DNA of 64,000 nt, from the NCBI GenBank assembly GCA_019454045.1, contig SKCR01038152.1:62001-126000 (forward strand). Direction: 5' to 3'. The notes beneath the pieces are model-generated. The model made no database searches, was not told the DNA's origin, and was given only the letters and a program-made list of their open reading frames with translations. Both the position numbers and the translations under genes were made by a program. Of this stretch, positions 48,188-57,780 are shown one piece after another. Source of the stretch: Zanthoxylum bungeanum (Eukaryota > Streptophyta > Magnoliopsida > Sapindales > Rutaceae). Numbering within the stretch: the first letter of the stretch is position 1; each line of letters starts with the position of its first letter.

Positions 48188-48527
48188 TAGGAAGCTGTTA
48201 AAAAAGCTGTTTAGATTAGAAATTTTATTACATAACTTGGCATTGTGCCTTGTTTTGCGGATATGATCCCACTATACTGTGATATTAGCGAAGCTATTGT
48301 GCAAGCTAATGAGCCGATAGCACATTTCAAGTCTAAACAGGTGGAAAGAAAATATCGCATGATTATAGAGATTATTGAACGAAAAGACATAATGGTCATG
48401 AAGGTTTAAGGACAAGAAAATATAGAAAACCTGCTTACTAAGGTCTTAACTCCTAATTCATTATATAAACATATGAAGAATATAGGATTTCGTTACCATC
48501 CGGATAGGCGGTAAGTAAGTGGGAGTT
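48188..48527 (+). pseudogene. F-type copia pol C-terminus (RNase H tail)
   Basis: Plus-strand translation shows QANEPIAHFKSKQVERKYRM, then EIIERKDIMVMKV, a stop, ENIENLLTK and a tail ending HPDRR with a natural stop. This is the well-known C-terminal end of copia pol (pattern KSKHIERRYH...ADPLTKPL). About 15 bases later AAGTGGGAGTT leads into the LTR at 48528. Its orientation is opposite to the F fragment directly to its left, so the two do not belong to one intact copy. Confidence 0.75.
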
Positions 48528-49565
48528 TGTTGGAGTTGGTGCTTGGAGCATCAATCCGAATAATGTATTGTATATTATATTTTATTATTTATTAATAAAA
48601 TAACTATATTTTCATTTCAATCTTTGATAATGGTAATTATTATGTCAAAATGCATATTAATGAGATATATAAATATGCTAAAAATGACATCAACGTTATA
48701 ATAGTCATATGGTAATATTAGACACTGGGTGATCTGATATTGGGATAGTTTTACTATGATAAACTATCCTTACAGTAAATATTCCAAGTCATTAGTTTTA
48801 CAAAATGGTGAATTCTTACAAACTAAAAGACTAGCACATGTCGTATATTGGATTTAGAGTTCCAATGGTCTAACCCAATTTACCATGAGCAATGGAAACT
48901 TTTACAGATATTTGGGTATTCGTGGGAGCAAAAACTGAATGACTCATAGGTGATTTCTAATAGTTGAAAGTAAACACCACTGTCAATAGGAATCTCCTTA
49001 AGTCGAGTAGGATATGTGATCCTTTGACTATAGAATAACATTGATTTTGTGTGTGATCCTCCACACATTGATGTCATGTATGTCAGAGACCTTTCCTGGT
49101 CTGACCGCTAGATGTTCGTTGGGTGTAGATCGATGCCATCTTTAATCAGCTACGTATCAAGATCGGATATGTTGGTACTTATGTGTAATGTAAGGGGTTT
49201 AGGTATCAATGTCAGTAAGTTATGATTCTTAAGCCTTTGTCCAAATCCGATCATCTAGGGTTGATCGTATATATCAGAAATTATATTCTTATTAGTTGTA
49301 AACAATCGTAGACATGTCGACAATATGAGATTTGTGCCTAATGAACTTGATCGTGTAATCTATGTTTCCTGAGCATAACTTAGATAGCCTACTATTAAGG
49401 GACTGTTAAACATATATGATGACCTTGACTTTTATAGTTCATAAAAGGCCGGTCGTATTCTTTACGAATTCGGAGGTGGCTTAACTACATATATATAAGC
49501 TAGGCTAGCTTATTTGACGAATGTGTCTGGACTTAAAGAGTTCCACAATATGAAGTGTATTCGTT
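48528..49565 (+). repeat. F-type LTR fragment
   Basis: Starts TGTTGGAGTTGGTGC after the polypurine tract and is similar, with many differences, to 57781-58810. Similarity fades near 49565; the rest of the LTR is missing. Confidence 0.7.
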
Positions 49566-49694
49566 GAGCATTTGGGTAGCTAGTAATGTTTGTGTAGGAC
49601 ACAAAGATCGACGACGTTGTTCCAGGCTCGCGGCCAGATTAGGAGTACGGAGTAGCCCACATGGGACTAAACTGGAGAATAAAGGAGTCGCCAC
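49566..49694 (+). other. Unassigned sequence left of A3
   Basis: About 130 bp including GGAGTCGCCAC directly at the A3 boundary. It continues on the other side of A3 at 57301. The A3 target copy here is GCCAC (49690-49694). Origin unknown; it looks like another repeat family. Confidence 0.5.
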
Positions 49695-50301
49695 TAATGA
49701 GTGATATTTATATCACTAATTCCCACTCATTTGACTTAATATTTTGTATAGTTTCTCGAGTTTTATGAACGTTTTGATGTATTTTTATTTATTTTGCAGC
49801 TAAAATAATATTTGGACTTAATGGAATCAACTCTGGGCTAAAACGATGAAATTCGGAGGAAAAAATGTCAAAAACGAAAATTTACTGTACGCGTCACGAA
49901 GTGCAGTCCGAAATTCCAGTTTTACGCAAGTTTTGTATTTTGGAAATAACATTTTCATCCGATATCCGATTGAGCCGATTCAAGTTGTAAATTAAAAAAG
50001 ACTCAAAGATCTACAACTTTGAAGATTTAAATATTTTCTAATTCTAAATTTTGGAAGGCCGAAATCGATGAATAATCAAGTATATTTTGTGTAACTGCTA
50101 TAGTTATTTACAAAATATAAAATAAAATTATTAAAATAAAAAAAAAAAATTTGTCAAACTTCCACCAAACATGCTTGCATGTTTGGTGCCATGTTTGTTG
50201 CCATAATTGATGCCATGTTTGGTGCCATGTTTGATGCCATGTTTGGTGGAGCAATCGGTGGAGCAATCGAGGGAGAAATTGGTGGAAGCCTTTAGATTTT
50301 C

Positions 50302-50310
50302 CTATAAATA
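50302..50310 (+). promoter_or_regulatory. TATA box of the A3 5' LTR
   Basis: CTATAAATA, conserved in all four Athila-like LTRs, downstream of a 12-bp minisatellite (50170-50250). It would drive the genomic RNA of A3. Confidence 0.65.
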
Positions 50311-50582
50311 CCAAGTCATTTCATTTGTAATTCTCATGCTTTCCTTAGGTATTTGTAAGGAATTTAAGGATTGCATCTTGTTTGTATTTATTTTCAGTAT
50401 TTAATTTATGCATTTTTATTTTCAGTAATAGTAGTAGTTCTCTTCTTCTTCTTCTTCTTCTCTTTTCTTTTATGTTTAGTAGTTAGATTTCCGCTGGGGG
50501 AAGGGTGAAGTTTTTATTATTTTAATTTAGATTAATCTCCGTTAATTATAATATGGAAATTATAATTCAAATTAAAAGGATT

Positions 50583-50765
50583 ACCGCCTTAATGGCTGGT
50601 TTTATTTATTTGACATAAAGTAACACCGCCTATATGACCGGTCGTTAGGTGACAAATATTTACCGCCTATATGGCTGGTTTATGGATAAATAATAATACC
50701 ACCTTTATGGCCGGTCGGACTTAATTAAAATCTGACTTAATGAGGATACCACCTATATGGCTGGT
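50583..50765 (+). repeat. Five-hairpin array in the A3 leader
   Basis: ACC-GCC-type arms facing GGC-GGT-type arms around a TATAT or TTAAT centre occur at 50583, 50625, 50662, 50698 and 50748. Spacing is 42, 37, 36 and 50 bp. All lie downstream of the TATA box, hence in the transcribed leader. Confidence 0.8.
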
Positions 50766-51573
50766 TGGTAATATCACTGATAAATTGTATATTATAGTTA
50801 GGGAGATTTCTAAATTAGAAATACTAAAAGTGGATCCCCAACCCTAGCATTTTATTTTTATTCTAGGGAAGTGATGAAACACAATATCCACACTTAATAA
50901 TTGATTTTCTTTTATGGGTAATTCTTTATTTTTTTTTATTGAGTCTTAAGCTTAATGCTTCCTGTTGTCTGATCACCAATAAGATTAATGGGGTAAACTT
51001 AAAATGAACTAGACATAGGGATTTTAGATTTCAACCTTAGATTCAATAGCTCACGATCTTACTTGAGGATACCCTTTAATAGATTTCCTTACATGACAGG
51101 AATATACCTGTCGGGCATGGGTAGCCATAATTGGAACTTGGTCATAATGAATCCAGGTAATGTGGTTGACATAGGAATATGGTTCAATTGGGTTATACTG
51201 GGTATTTGCGTCTGACCATCGGAAGAGGCTTTTGCATATCATCGTGTTCCAGGTTAGCAAATTAATTTATTACACATAAATAAGAGAGTTAATTCATCTT
51301 TCTGATAATATTGTGTGGAGTGACGAACCTAGATCCTTGAGTCTTTTCTTTAATTTTCCTTAGTATTTTCTTTTGAGTTTATTTTTATTTTAATTCTCAA
51401 ATCCACATTCAACCAACCAAAAGCAATCAATTCCTTTCTCCCTATAATTAGATACCTGAAAATAAATAGTATCAATAATTAATAACAACAGTAGGAATTA
51501 AGTCCTCGTGGGATCGATATTTTTATACTACTTGAACGATACTTACGCTTGTGTTATACGCCGGTCAAGTTTT

Positions 51574-51591
51574 TGGCGCCGATGCCGGGGA
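51574..51591 (+). other. Primer binding site of A3 (tRNA-Asp)
   Basis: TGGCGCCGATGCCGGGGA, one base different from the A2 site and from the tRNA-Asp complement, six bases after the LTR end. Confidence 0.85.
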
Positions 51592-51703
51592 CTTATTTTT
51601 CTTGAGTTATTAATGTTGAAGCTATCTAATTTACTTGTATCTAATTTTCTTTATTTTTATCTGTAATTTTTATTTATTTCTTTTATTTTTAGGTGGTTGA
51701 AAA

Positions 51704-52966
51704 ATGGAATACTATTGGGAGATTGAGAGATCAAGAGCTTTACTAGAAGAATATACACCCTACATCTGGGAGCAACAGTCCGGTTTTCTGAGGCCTGTTG
51801 TACAGCCCAATGACTATCACTGGATGCCAGAACCAACCAATACTACATTTGCTCAACAGAACGAAATGGCGATATGTGTAATTTGTGATGGTAACCACCC
51901 GAACAATCAATGTATATATATTTCAGAGTGGCAGAATTATTAGAATCAATCAAGGTACGAAGAGCCAACATATTACACAGAACCACATCTTCCATCTTAT
52001 CCACCATCCATATACGATTTTCATCAAGAACCAGAACCATCAGAAGAAGATCAAATATTTCACATGCTCAAAGATTGATTCAAAGAACGGGCAGCTCAAA
52101 TTGATGCACAAATTCAGAGGCAAACAGAATCCATACAGAGAATGACAGATCAGATCAGACAATTAACAGAAAACCATAACTGTATACGTCAAGAAACATT
52201 TTCAGATGACACTGATGAAGCCTTCGAGTACCAATCATTACACAATGACACTTCAATAGAGGAGGAGGCTGAGCAGTATCAACAACCAGAGGTATCAGTT
52301 CAGGAGCCCAAACCAGCAAAGTTTCTATTTGACTTTTATTATTCAGATTCTGACGAGGATGAAGCTGGTCTATTTGTACCAACTGCACCAACAATGGAGG
52401 ATCAAATTTTCAATCCTCAAAATGAAGATCTTGGAGCATGCTTTACCATGATGTTTGATGAAGATCTACATGAACCATGCATTCCAGTCAAATCAGAAGA
52501 TGAAGACCTAATGTCAGAAACATCTTTACATCCTCAGGTAGACGATTATGAGGCATGCATTTCATATATGACAGACGAAGAACTGAACGCAGAAATCCTA
52601 AAATATATCTGTGAAGAAATGGTAGAGCAAGAAGCTGAGCAAAATGAGTAGCAATTGTTTGACCTTATTGAAGATCCAGTGCATTCAAGAGAAACATCAG
52701 TGTTTTGGGAAGTACAAATCAATGACATCACCCAGAAGCTTGACAGAATGGAACTTCCATTCCAAGTCAAGCACCAAACGAGACCTCCTGATTTTCTTTC
52801 TTACTTTTAAGGAACTGCTGGAGCGACAAAGTTTAAAAAGGTGGTACAAGCACCGAATGGGATAAAACTCTTTTTGCCACCTTACCGTTGGAAGAGACCC
52901 TTCAAAAGCAACGCTCATGGGATTGTCTTTAATCAGACATCCAAAACGACGCTGAAACCTCCTTAA
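51704..52966 (+). pseudogene. Gag-like acidic protein of A3, one frame with four in-frame stops
   Basis: A single frame of about 421 codons runs from the ATG at 51704 to TAA at 52964, with no frameshift but stops at 51941 (TAG), 52076 (TGA), 52649 (TAG) and 52808 (TAA). The first three fit CAG or CGA codons changed by C-to-T. The order is: an N-terminal piece with EQQSGFLRP, a zinc knuckle CVICDGNH plus C, a Pro/Tyr/Glu-rich stretch, a likely coiled coil (ERAAQIDAQIQRQ), a 169-codon open acidic part (52142-52651, many Asp/Glu) and a basic C-terminal part (FKKVVQAPNG, PPYRWKRPF). I infer gag from position and knuckle. The acidic part is not familiar. In the same frame reading stays open a further 200 bases. 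Confidence 0.55.
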
Positions 52967-53016
52967 CAGATAGATTTCAGTCACGTCTGGCTGAAGACAA
53001 AAAATTTAGCGCTAGC

Positions 53017-53030
53017 AGGGAGGCAACCCA
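53017..53030 (+). other. AGGGAGGCAACCCA motif
   Basis: This motif is common between coding region and 3' UTR in Athila/Tat-type Ty3/gypsy elements. Its presence before the LOG copy marks where the element's own downstream interior begins, so LOG lies where an env-like ORF or UTR would be. Confidence 0.45.
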
Positions 53031-53411
53031 TGCAATTTTTCCATATTTTGTGTGTACATATTGTAGAGTTTTTAATTTTGTGTGTTGTTTTTATAGGGAA
53101 AGGCACAAATGGAGCAGTTAACGTGGAATGGTGTTTAGAAATCACAAAGATGAGAGCTAATTCATTAGTGGTGGCTGAATAAGGAATGGATTCTTGAGAT
53201 GCATCCTGATGAATTTATACTAAGCAAGTGGCGTATTGCGTACACAATTCCGTTGCCTTAAAAATTGCTTTGATTTACTTTTCTTTTGTATTTTCTTTTA
53301 TTTTCGCCGACAAGATCTAAACTTTTTGACCCTTCATGATTTATTTTAACGTTCATCCAATAATTTTCATTTGGCAGATACTAGTGCAATTGTTACTCAC
53401 CCATTTTCAGG

Positions 53412-53420
53412 CTCTATAAA
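53412..53420 (+). promoter_or_regulatory. TATA-like box upstream of the LOG copy
   Basis: CTATAAATT lies 62-70 bases before the LOG ATG, followed by a C/A-rich stretch and GAGAGAGAAAATGG around the start. It could be a captured host promoter piece or chance in AT-rich DNA. Confidence 0.3.
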
Positions 53421-53481
53421 TTCAGCTATACATTTTGTCTCTTTGAAACGTTCAGATAAACATCCAGACAAGAGAGAGAAA

Positions 53482-54136
53482 ATGGAAGCAACTTCACAGC
53501 AGGAGATTCAAGAGAATTTGTGTTTTCTGTGGATCCAACTCTGGTAATAAATCATAATTCATTGAGGCTGCAAAGGAATTAGGGAGAGTCATAGCAGAAC
53601 GAAATATGCACCTAGTATGTGGCGGTGGAAATCTTGGATTAATGGGAAGCATTTCAAAAGTCGTTCAGGAAGGTGGCAGACATGTTTTAGGATTCATCCT
53701 AAAACCTTTGGCAGACGAACAATTAATTGGACAAATGAATGGAGATGAACGCATCGTATCGATTATGACTGAACAAATCCATGAAATGATCAATACTGCG
53801 GATACATTTATTGCGTTACCAGGTGGGCTTGGAACGTTTCAAGAAATGTTCACAGTAGCATCATAGGCGCACTTAAACATTCATCGGAAGCCCATTGGAT
53901 TACTTAACATTGAGCATTTCTTCAATTTTCTGTTTTTATTTCTTGCGGAAGCCAAGAGACATGAGTTCTTCACAAAATCAGTACATGATATTTTCCTGAC
54001 TGCAAAAAAGGCCGAAGAATTAATTAACCAAATCCTAGCCTTTGAACCAAAAATCGACTCTATTCTTTCCAAGTTGAACTGGTCAGATAGCGATCGTGGT
54101 AAGAAGCGTAAATTGGACATAGATCTTAATCGGTAA
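53482..54136 (+). pseudogene. LOG: LOG-like cytokinin riboside 5'-monophosphate phosphoribohydrolase, retrotransposon-borne
   Basis: LOG enzymes release active cytokinin bases from nucleotides in the plant cytosol. The copy covers the whole protein, about 218 codons against a usual 200-220, without introns, though plant LOG genes have several. Motifs in order: RICVFCGSNSG, VCGGGNLGLMG, GGRHVLGF, IALPGGLGTFQE (family PGGxGTxxE) and KPIGLLN. Defects: the ATG at 53482 is one base out of frame with the motif frame, which is clear from 53504. A TAA stands at 53555. A TAG at 53864 replaces the Trp of the family's TWA(Q/H)L segment. The usual Arg-Lys before the PGG motif is replaced (MTEQIHEM), so activity would be doubtful even if repaired. 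The tail has GKKRK and LDIDLN. Capture as processed mRNA is inferred. Confidence 0.88.
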
Positions 54137-54194
54137 TTTTTTCGGCGAATTTCAGCTAACCAGGTATGATCGTCTAAACTCTTCTTCTACTGTT

Positions 54195-54240
54195 TAAGAC
54201 ATTGGGGACAATGTCTCATTTATGTTTGGGGGAGGGAATG
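54195..54240 (+). other. Polypurine-like block after LOG
   Basis: ACATTGGGGACAATGTCTC followed by TTTGGGGGAGGGAATGG. Such blocks occur upstream of the 3' UTR in Athila-like elements, possibly as a second polypurine tract. ACATTG/CAATGT forms a short inverted repeat. Confidence 0.5.
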
Positions 54241-54696
54241 GTTGATTAATATCTTGTTTATTTTGTGTTATTTTTACTAGATTTTTAGTCCAAATTTTTG
54301 TCGAAAAAGTAAAAAAAAATTGAAATTTTTTCATAAATTACAAAAATATTTTACGTTTTTATTTTTACTAAAAAGGTGAAATTGGTGAGAGATAGCTGTG
54401 TAAGGAGTTTCCACTCCTGATACGTATTTCAACCCATTTTCGAAACAAGTTAATTTTTGTTTATTTCCTTTTAAATTATTTAATTTGTGAATTCTCCATA
54501 AAACCGACTAAAATGAATCTTCATATGCTCAGTTGGCAGATATTATCAATATGCATAGTAACATACATACATGAGTTGTAATTGAAAAGTTTAGTGCTAT
54601 AGTTTAATTGGAGGAAGCATCTATAAATGGCAATGGAATAAAAAAAAAGACAAAAAAGACAAAAAGGTGAAAAAATAAACGTCTGAGATCCGAGTT

Positions 54697-54925
54697 ATTA
54701 AGTCTGTAAGGCTGTCTTAACACCTAGTGCCCTAAAGCCAACTGGTTTGGGAGTCAATGGCCTAAAGCTCACTACATGGATCGAAGATGTTGCAAAAAAT
54801 AAATATATATATCTGAAGTCTGAGTAATTAAGTCCGTAGGGGTGTCTTAACACCTGGTGCCCTATAGCCAACTAGTTTGGGAGCCACCGACCCAAAGCTC
54901 GCTACATAGACGGAAGATATTATAT
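54697..54925 (+). repeat. Duplicated two-hairpin block in the A3 3' UTR
   Basis: Two direct copies start at 54697 and 54827 (period 130) and match 1-215 of A1. Both contain the hairpin pairs GGTGTCTTAACACC and CCAACTAGTTTGG or close variants. Confidence 0.75.
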
Positions 54926-55400
54926 ATAAATAAACAATAAAATCAGAAAAAGAAAGAAAAAAATCAGAAAAAATCGAAAAAAATATTCCATTGCTATAAA
55001 AAGGTGTGAAATCTGATAGAACTTTAGGACAAAAATATTACTCTCTTATCAACTACACTTGTGACTGTTGTGGGCAAAAATGAGTTGATTAATATTTTGT
55101 TGGCTGTGTATATGAGGAATGGTAAATATAATCGGAGAATTTACTTATTCGGTAATTTAGAAAGAATCAAAACAACTAGTAACTTTGAGTAGAAGTTTCA
55201 CCTGATAGTCACTAACTTCTTTATTCTTTTTTCTCTTGTCTTTTTGCTTTTGTGTGCATTAGTTTCACTACCTTTTTACTTAGGGGTTTAAAGACTTGTT
55301 TCATATGCTAAATGCAACCATGATCCCTACGAAAGTGGCTAGTTAATTTTATTTTTTTATTTTATTTTATGTTTTGCTCGAGGACTAGCAAAATGTTAGG

Positions 55401-55410
55401 TTTGGGGGTG
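55401..55410 (+). other. Polypurine tract of A3
   Basis: TTTGGGGGTG directly precedes the 3' LTR and follows CTCGAGGACTAGCAAAATG, a context known from Athila elements. Confidence 0.8.
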
Positions 55411-57295
55411 TGATGAGTGGTATTTATATCACTAATTCCCACTAATTTGACTTAATATTTTGTATAGTTACTCGAGTTTTATGAACGTTTTGTTGTATTT
55501 TTATTTATTTTGCAGCTAAAAATAATATTTGGACTTAATGGAATTAACTCGGGGGTTAACGATGAAATTCGGAGGAAAAATATCAAAAACGAAAATTTAC
55601 TGTACGCGTCACGAAAGGCAGTTCGAAATTCTAATTTTGCGCAAGTTTCGTATTTTGGACATAACATTTTCATCCGATATCCGATGGAGCTGATTCAATT
55701 TGAAAATTAAAGAAAAGTAAAAGATATACAACTTTGAAGATTTAATATTTTCTAATTCTAAAGTTTGGAAGACCGAAATTGATGAATAATCCAGTATATT
55801 TTGTGTAACTACTATAGTCATTTACAAAATATAAAATAAAATTAATAAAATAAAAACATAAAAATTGTCAAACTTCCACCAAACATGCTTGCATGTTTGG
55901 TGCCATGTTTGGTGCCATAATTAATGCCAAGTTTTGTGCCATGTTTGATGCCATGTTTGGTGTCATGTTTGGTGGAGCAATCGGTGAAGCAATCGATGGA
56001 GAAATCGGTGGAAGCCTTTAGATTTTCTTATAAATACCAACCCATTTCATTTGTAATTCTCATGCTTTCCTTAGGTTTTTGTAAGGAATTTAAGGATTGC
56101 ATCTTGTTTGTATTTATTTTCAGTATTTAATTTATGCATTTTTATTTTCAGTAATAGTAGTAGTTCTTCTTCTTCCGTTTTCTTTTATGTGTAGTAGTTA
56201 GATTTTCGCTGGGGAAGGGTGAAGCTTTTATTATTTTAATTTAGATTAATATCCCTTAATTATAATATGGAAATTATAATTCAAAATAAAAGGATTACCG
56301 TCTTAATGGCTGGTTTTATTTATTTGACATAAAATAACACTGCCTATATGGCCGGTCTTTAGCTGACAGATAATTACCGCCTATATGGCTGGTTTATGGA
56401 CAAATAATAATACCGCCTTTATGGCTGGTCGGACTTAATTAAAATCTAACTTAATGAGGATACCGCCTATATGGCTGGATGGTAATATCACTGATAAATT
56501 CTATATTATAGTAAGGGAGATTTCTAAATTAGAAATACTAAAAGTGGATCCCCAACCCTAGCATTTTATTTTTATTCTAGGGAAGTGATGAAACACAATA
56601 TCCACACCTAATAATTGATTTTCTTTTATGGGTAATTCTTTTTTTTTTTATTGAGTCTTAAGCTTAATGCTTCTTGTTGTCTGATCACCAATAAGATTGA
56701 TGGGGTAAACTTAAAATGAACTAGACATAGGGATTTTAGGTTTCAGCCTTAGATTCAATAGCTCACGAACTTCCTTGAGGATAGATAACCCTTTAAAAGA
56801 TTTCCTTACAGGATAGGAATATACCTGTCGGGCGTGGGTAGCCATAATTGGAACTTGGTCTTAATGAATCTAGGTAATGTGGTTGACATAGGAATATGGT
56901 TCAATTGGGTTATACTGGGTATTTGCGTCTGACCATCGGAAGAAGCTTTTGCATATCATTGTGTTCCAGGTTAGCAAATTAATTTATTACGCATAAATAA
57001 GAGAGTCAATTCATTTTCTGATATTATTGTGTGGAGTCACGACCCTAGATCCTTGAGTCTTTTCTTTTATTTTCCTTAGTATTTTCTTTTGGGTTTATTT
57101 TTATTTTAATTCTCAAATCCACATTCAACCAACCAAAAGCAATCAATTCCTTTCTCCATATAATTAGATACCTGTAAATAAATAGTATCAATAATTAATA
57201 ACAATAGTAGGAATTAAGTCCTCGTGGGATCGATATTTTTATACTACTTGAACAATGCATACGCTTGCGTTATACGTGTGTGATTACGCCGGTCA
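55411..57295 (+). repeat. 3' LTR of A3 (1885 bp)
   Basis: Starts TGATGAGTGG, ends CGCCGGTCA. TATA-like TTATAAATA at 56028-56036, candidate intron 56081-56151 and hairpin array 56297-56478. The first base pair of the 5' LTR mutated to TA; here TG is intact. Confidence 0.88.
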
Positions 57296-57780
57296 GCAAC
57301 CCAGTGTGAATTGGGAAATGATTTAAGGCAGCACTCACCCCTCGCAAGGGAAGACCTCAAACCGTTGGGTTCGGAATGGTCCCTTACTTATGTCACTTGT
57401 AATGAATGGATTTGTGCAATAATTTAACCAAGTCTATGCAACATACATTTCAAAAAATAATCTACATCTAAGTTCCTATACGACCTATATCTAAGTTTGC
57501 ATGCATAAAAGTAAGTCGGAATAGCGGTAAACATACAACTTAGGAATATCATAAATTAACATATGCGAAAACATAGATAAATCATGCTTAGAAAAATAAA
57601 TATCATACTAAACGACTAAATCATACTTAGAAAAATAAATAACATGTGCCATCAGTTCTAACCTCTTAAGTCATCTCTTGGAGTGCGTTTCACGGTTTTC
57701 GGAAGGGTTGGTGCTCCGTAACGTTTTCGATTTACTGGTTTTCAGATTTCCTTCATTGCCTCATTGTTTTGGGCTGCTGA
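57296..57780 (+). other. Unassigned sequence right of A3
   Basis: Continues the target sequence of A3 (57296-57300 is the GCAAC duplication). It has no open frame I trust and no recognised repeat boundary until the F LTR at 57781. Part of 57690-57780 contains GGTTGGTGCTCCG, which is repeated just inside the F LTR. Confidence 0.5.

Larger units (their letters stand above)
49695..51567 (+). repeat. 5' LTR of A3 (1873 bp)
   Basis: Starts TAATGAGTGATATT (TG changed to TA) and ends CCGGTCA. TATA box at 50302-50310, candidate leader intron 50355-50425, TTC repeat near 50440 and hairpin array 50583-50765. Confidence 0.88.
49695..57295 (+). mobile_element. A3: non-autonomous Athila-like element carrying a LOG gene copy
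   Basis: A full-length 7.6-kb element: 5' LTR 49695-51567, primer site 51574-51591, gag-like frame 51704-52966, LOG pseudogene 53482-54136, 3' UTR with polypurine tract 55401-55410, and 3' LTR 55411-57295. The flanks are GCCAC and GCAAC, a 5-bp duplication with one mismatch. The two LTRs are similar with modest differences. The 3.84-kb interior has no protease, RT, RNase H or integrase, so it must have moved using proteins of a relative. Motifs AGGGAGGCAACCCA (about 53017) and GGGGACAATGTCTC (about 54205) are of the type found downstream of pol in Athila/Tat-type elements, which suggests pol was replaced. Confidence 0.85.

Noticed and set aside
53482..54136. LOG homology as bacterial lysine-decarboxylase-family contamination or a normal host gene
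   Set aside because: It lies well inside an element with matching LTRs and target duplication, has a plant-type LOG sequence, and lacks introns.
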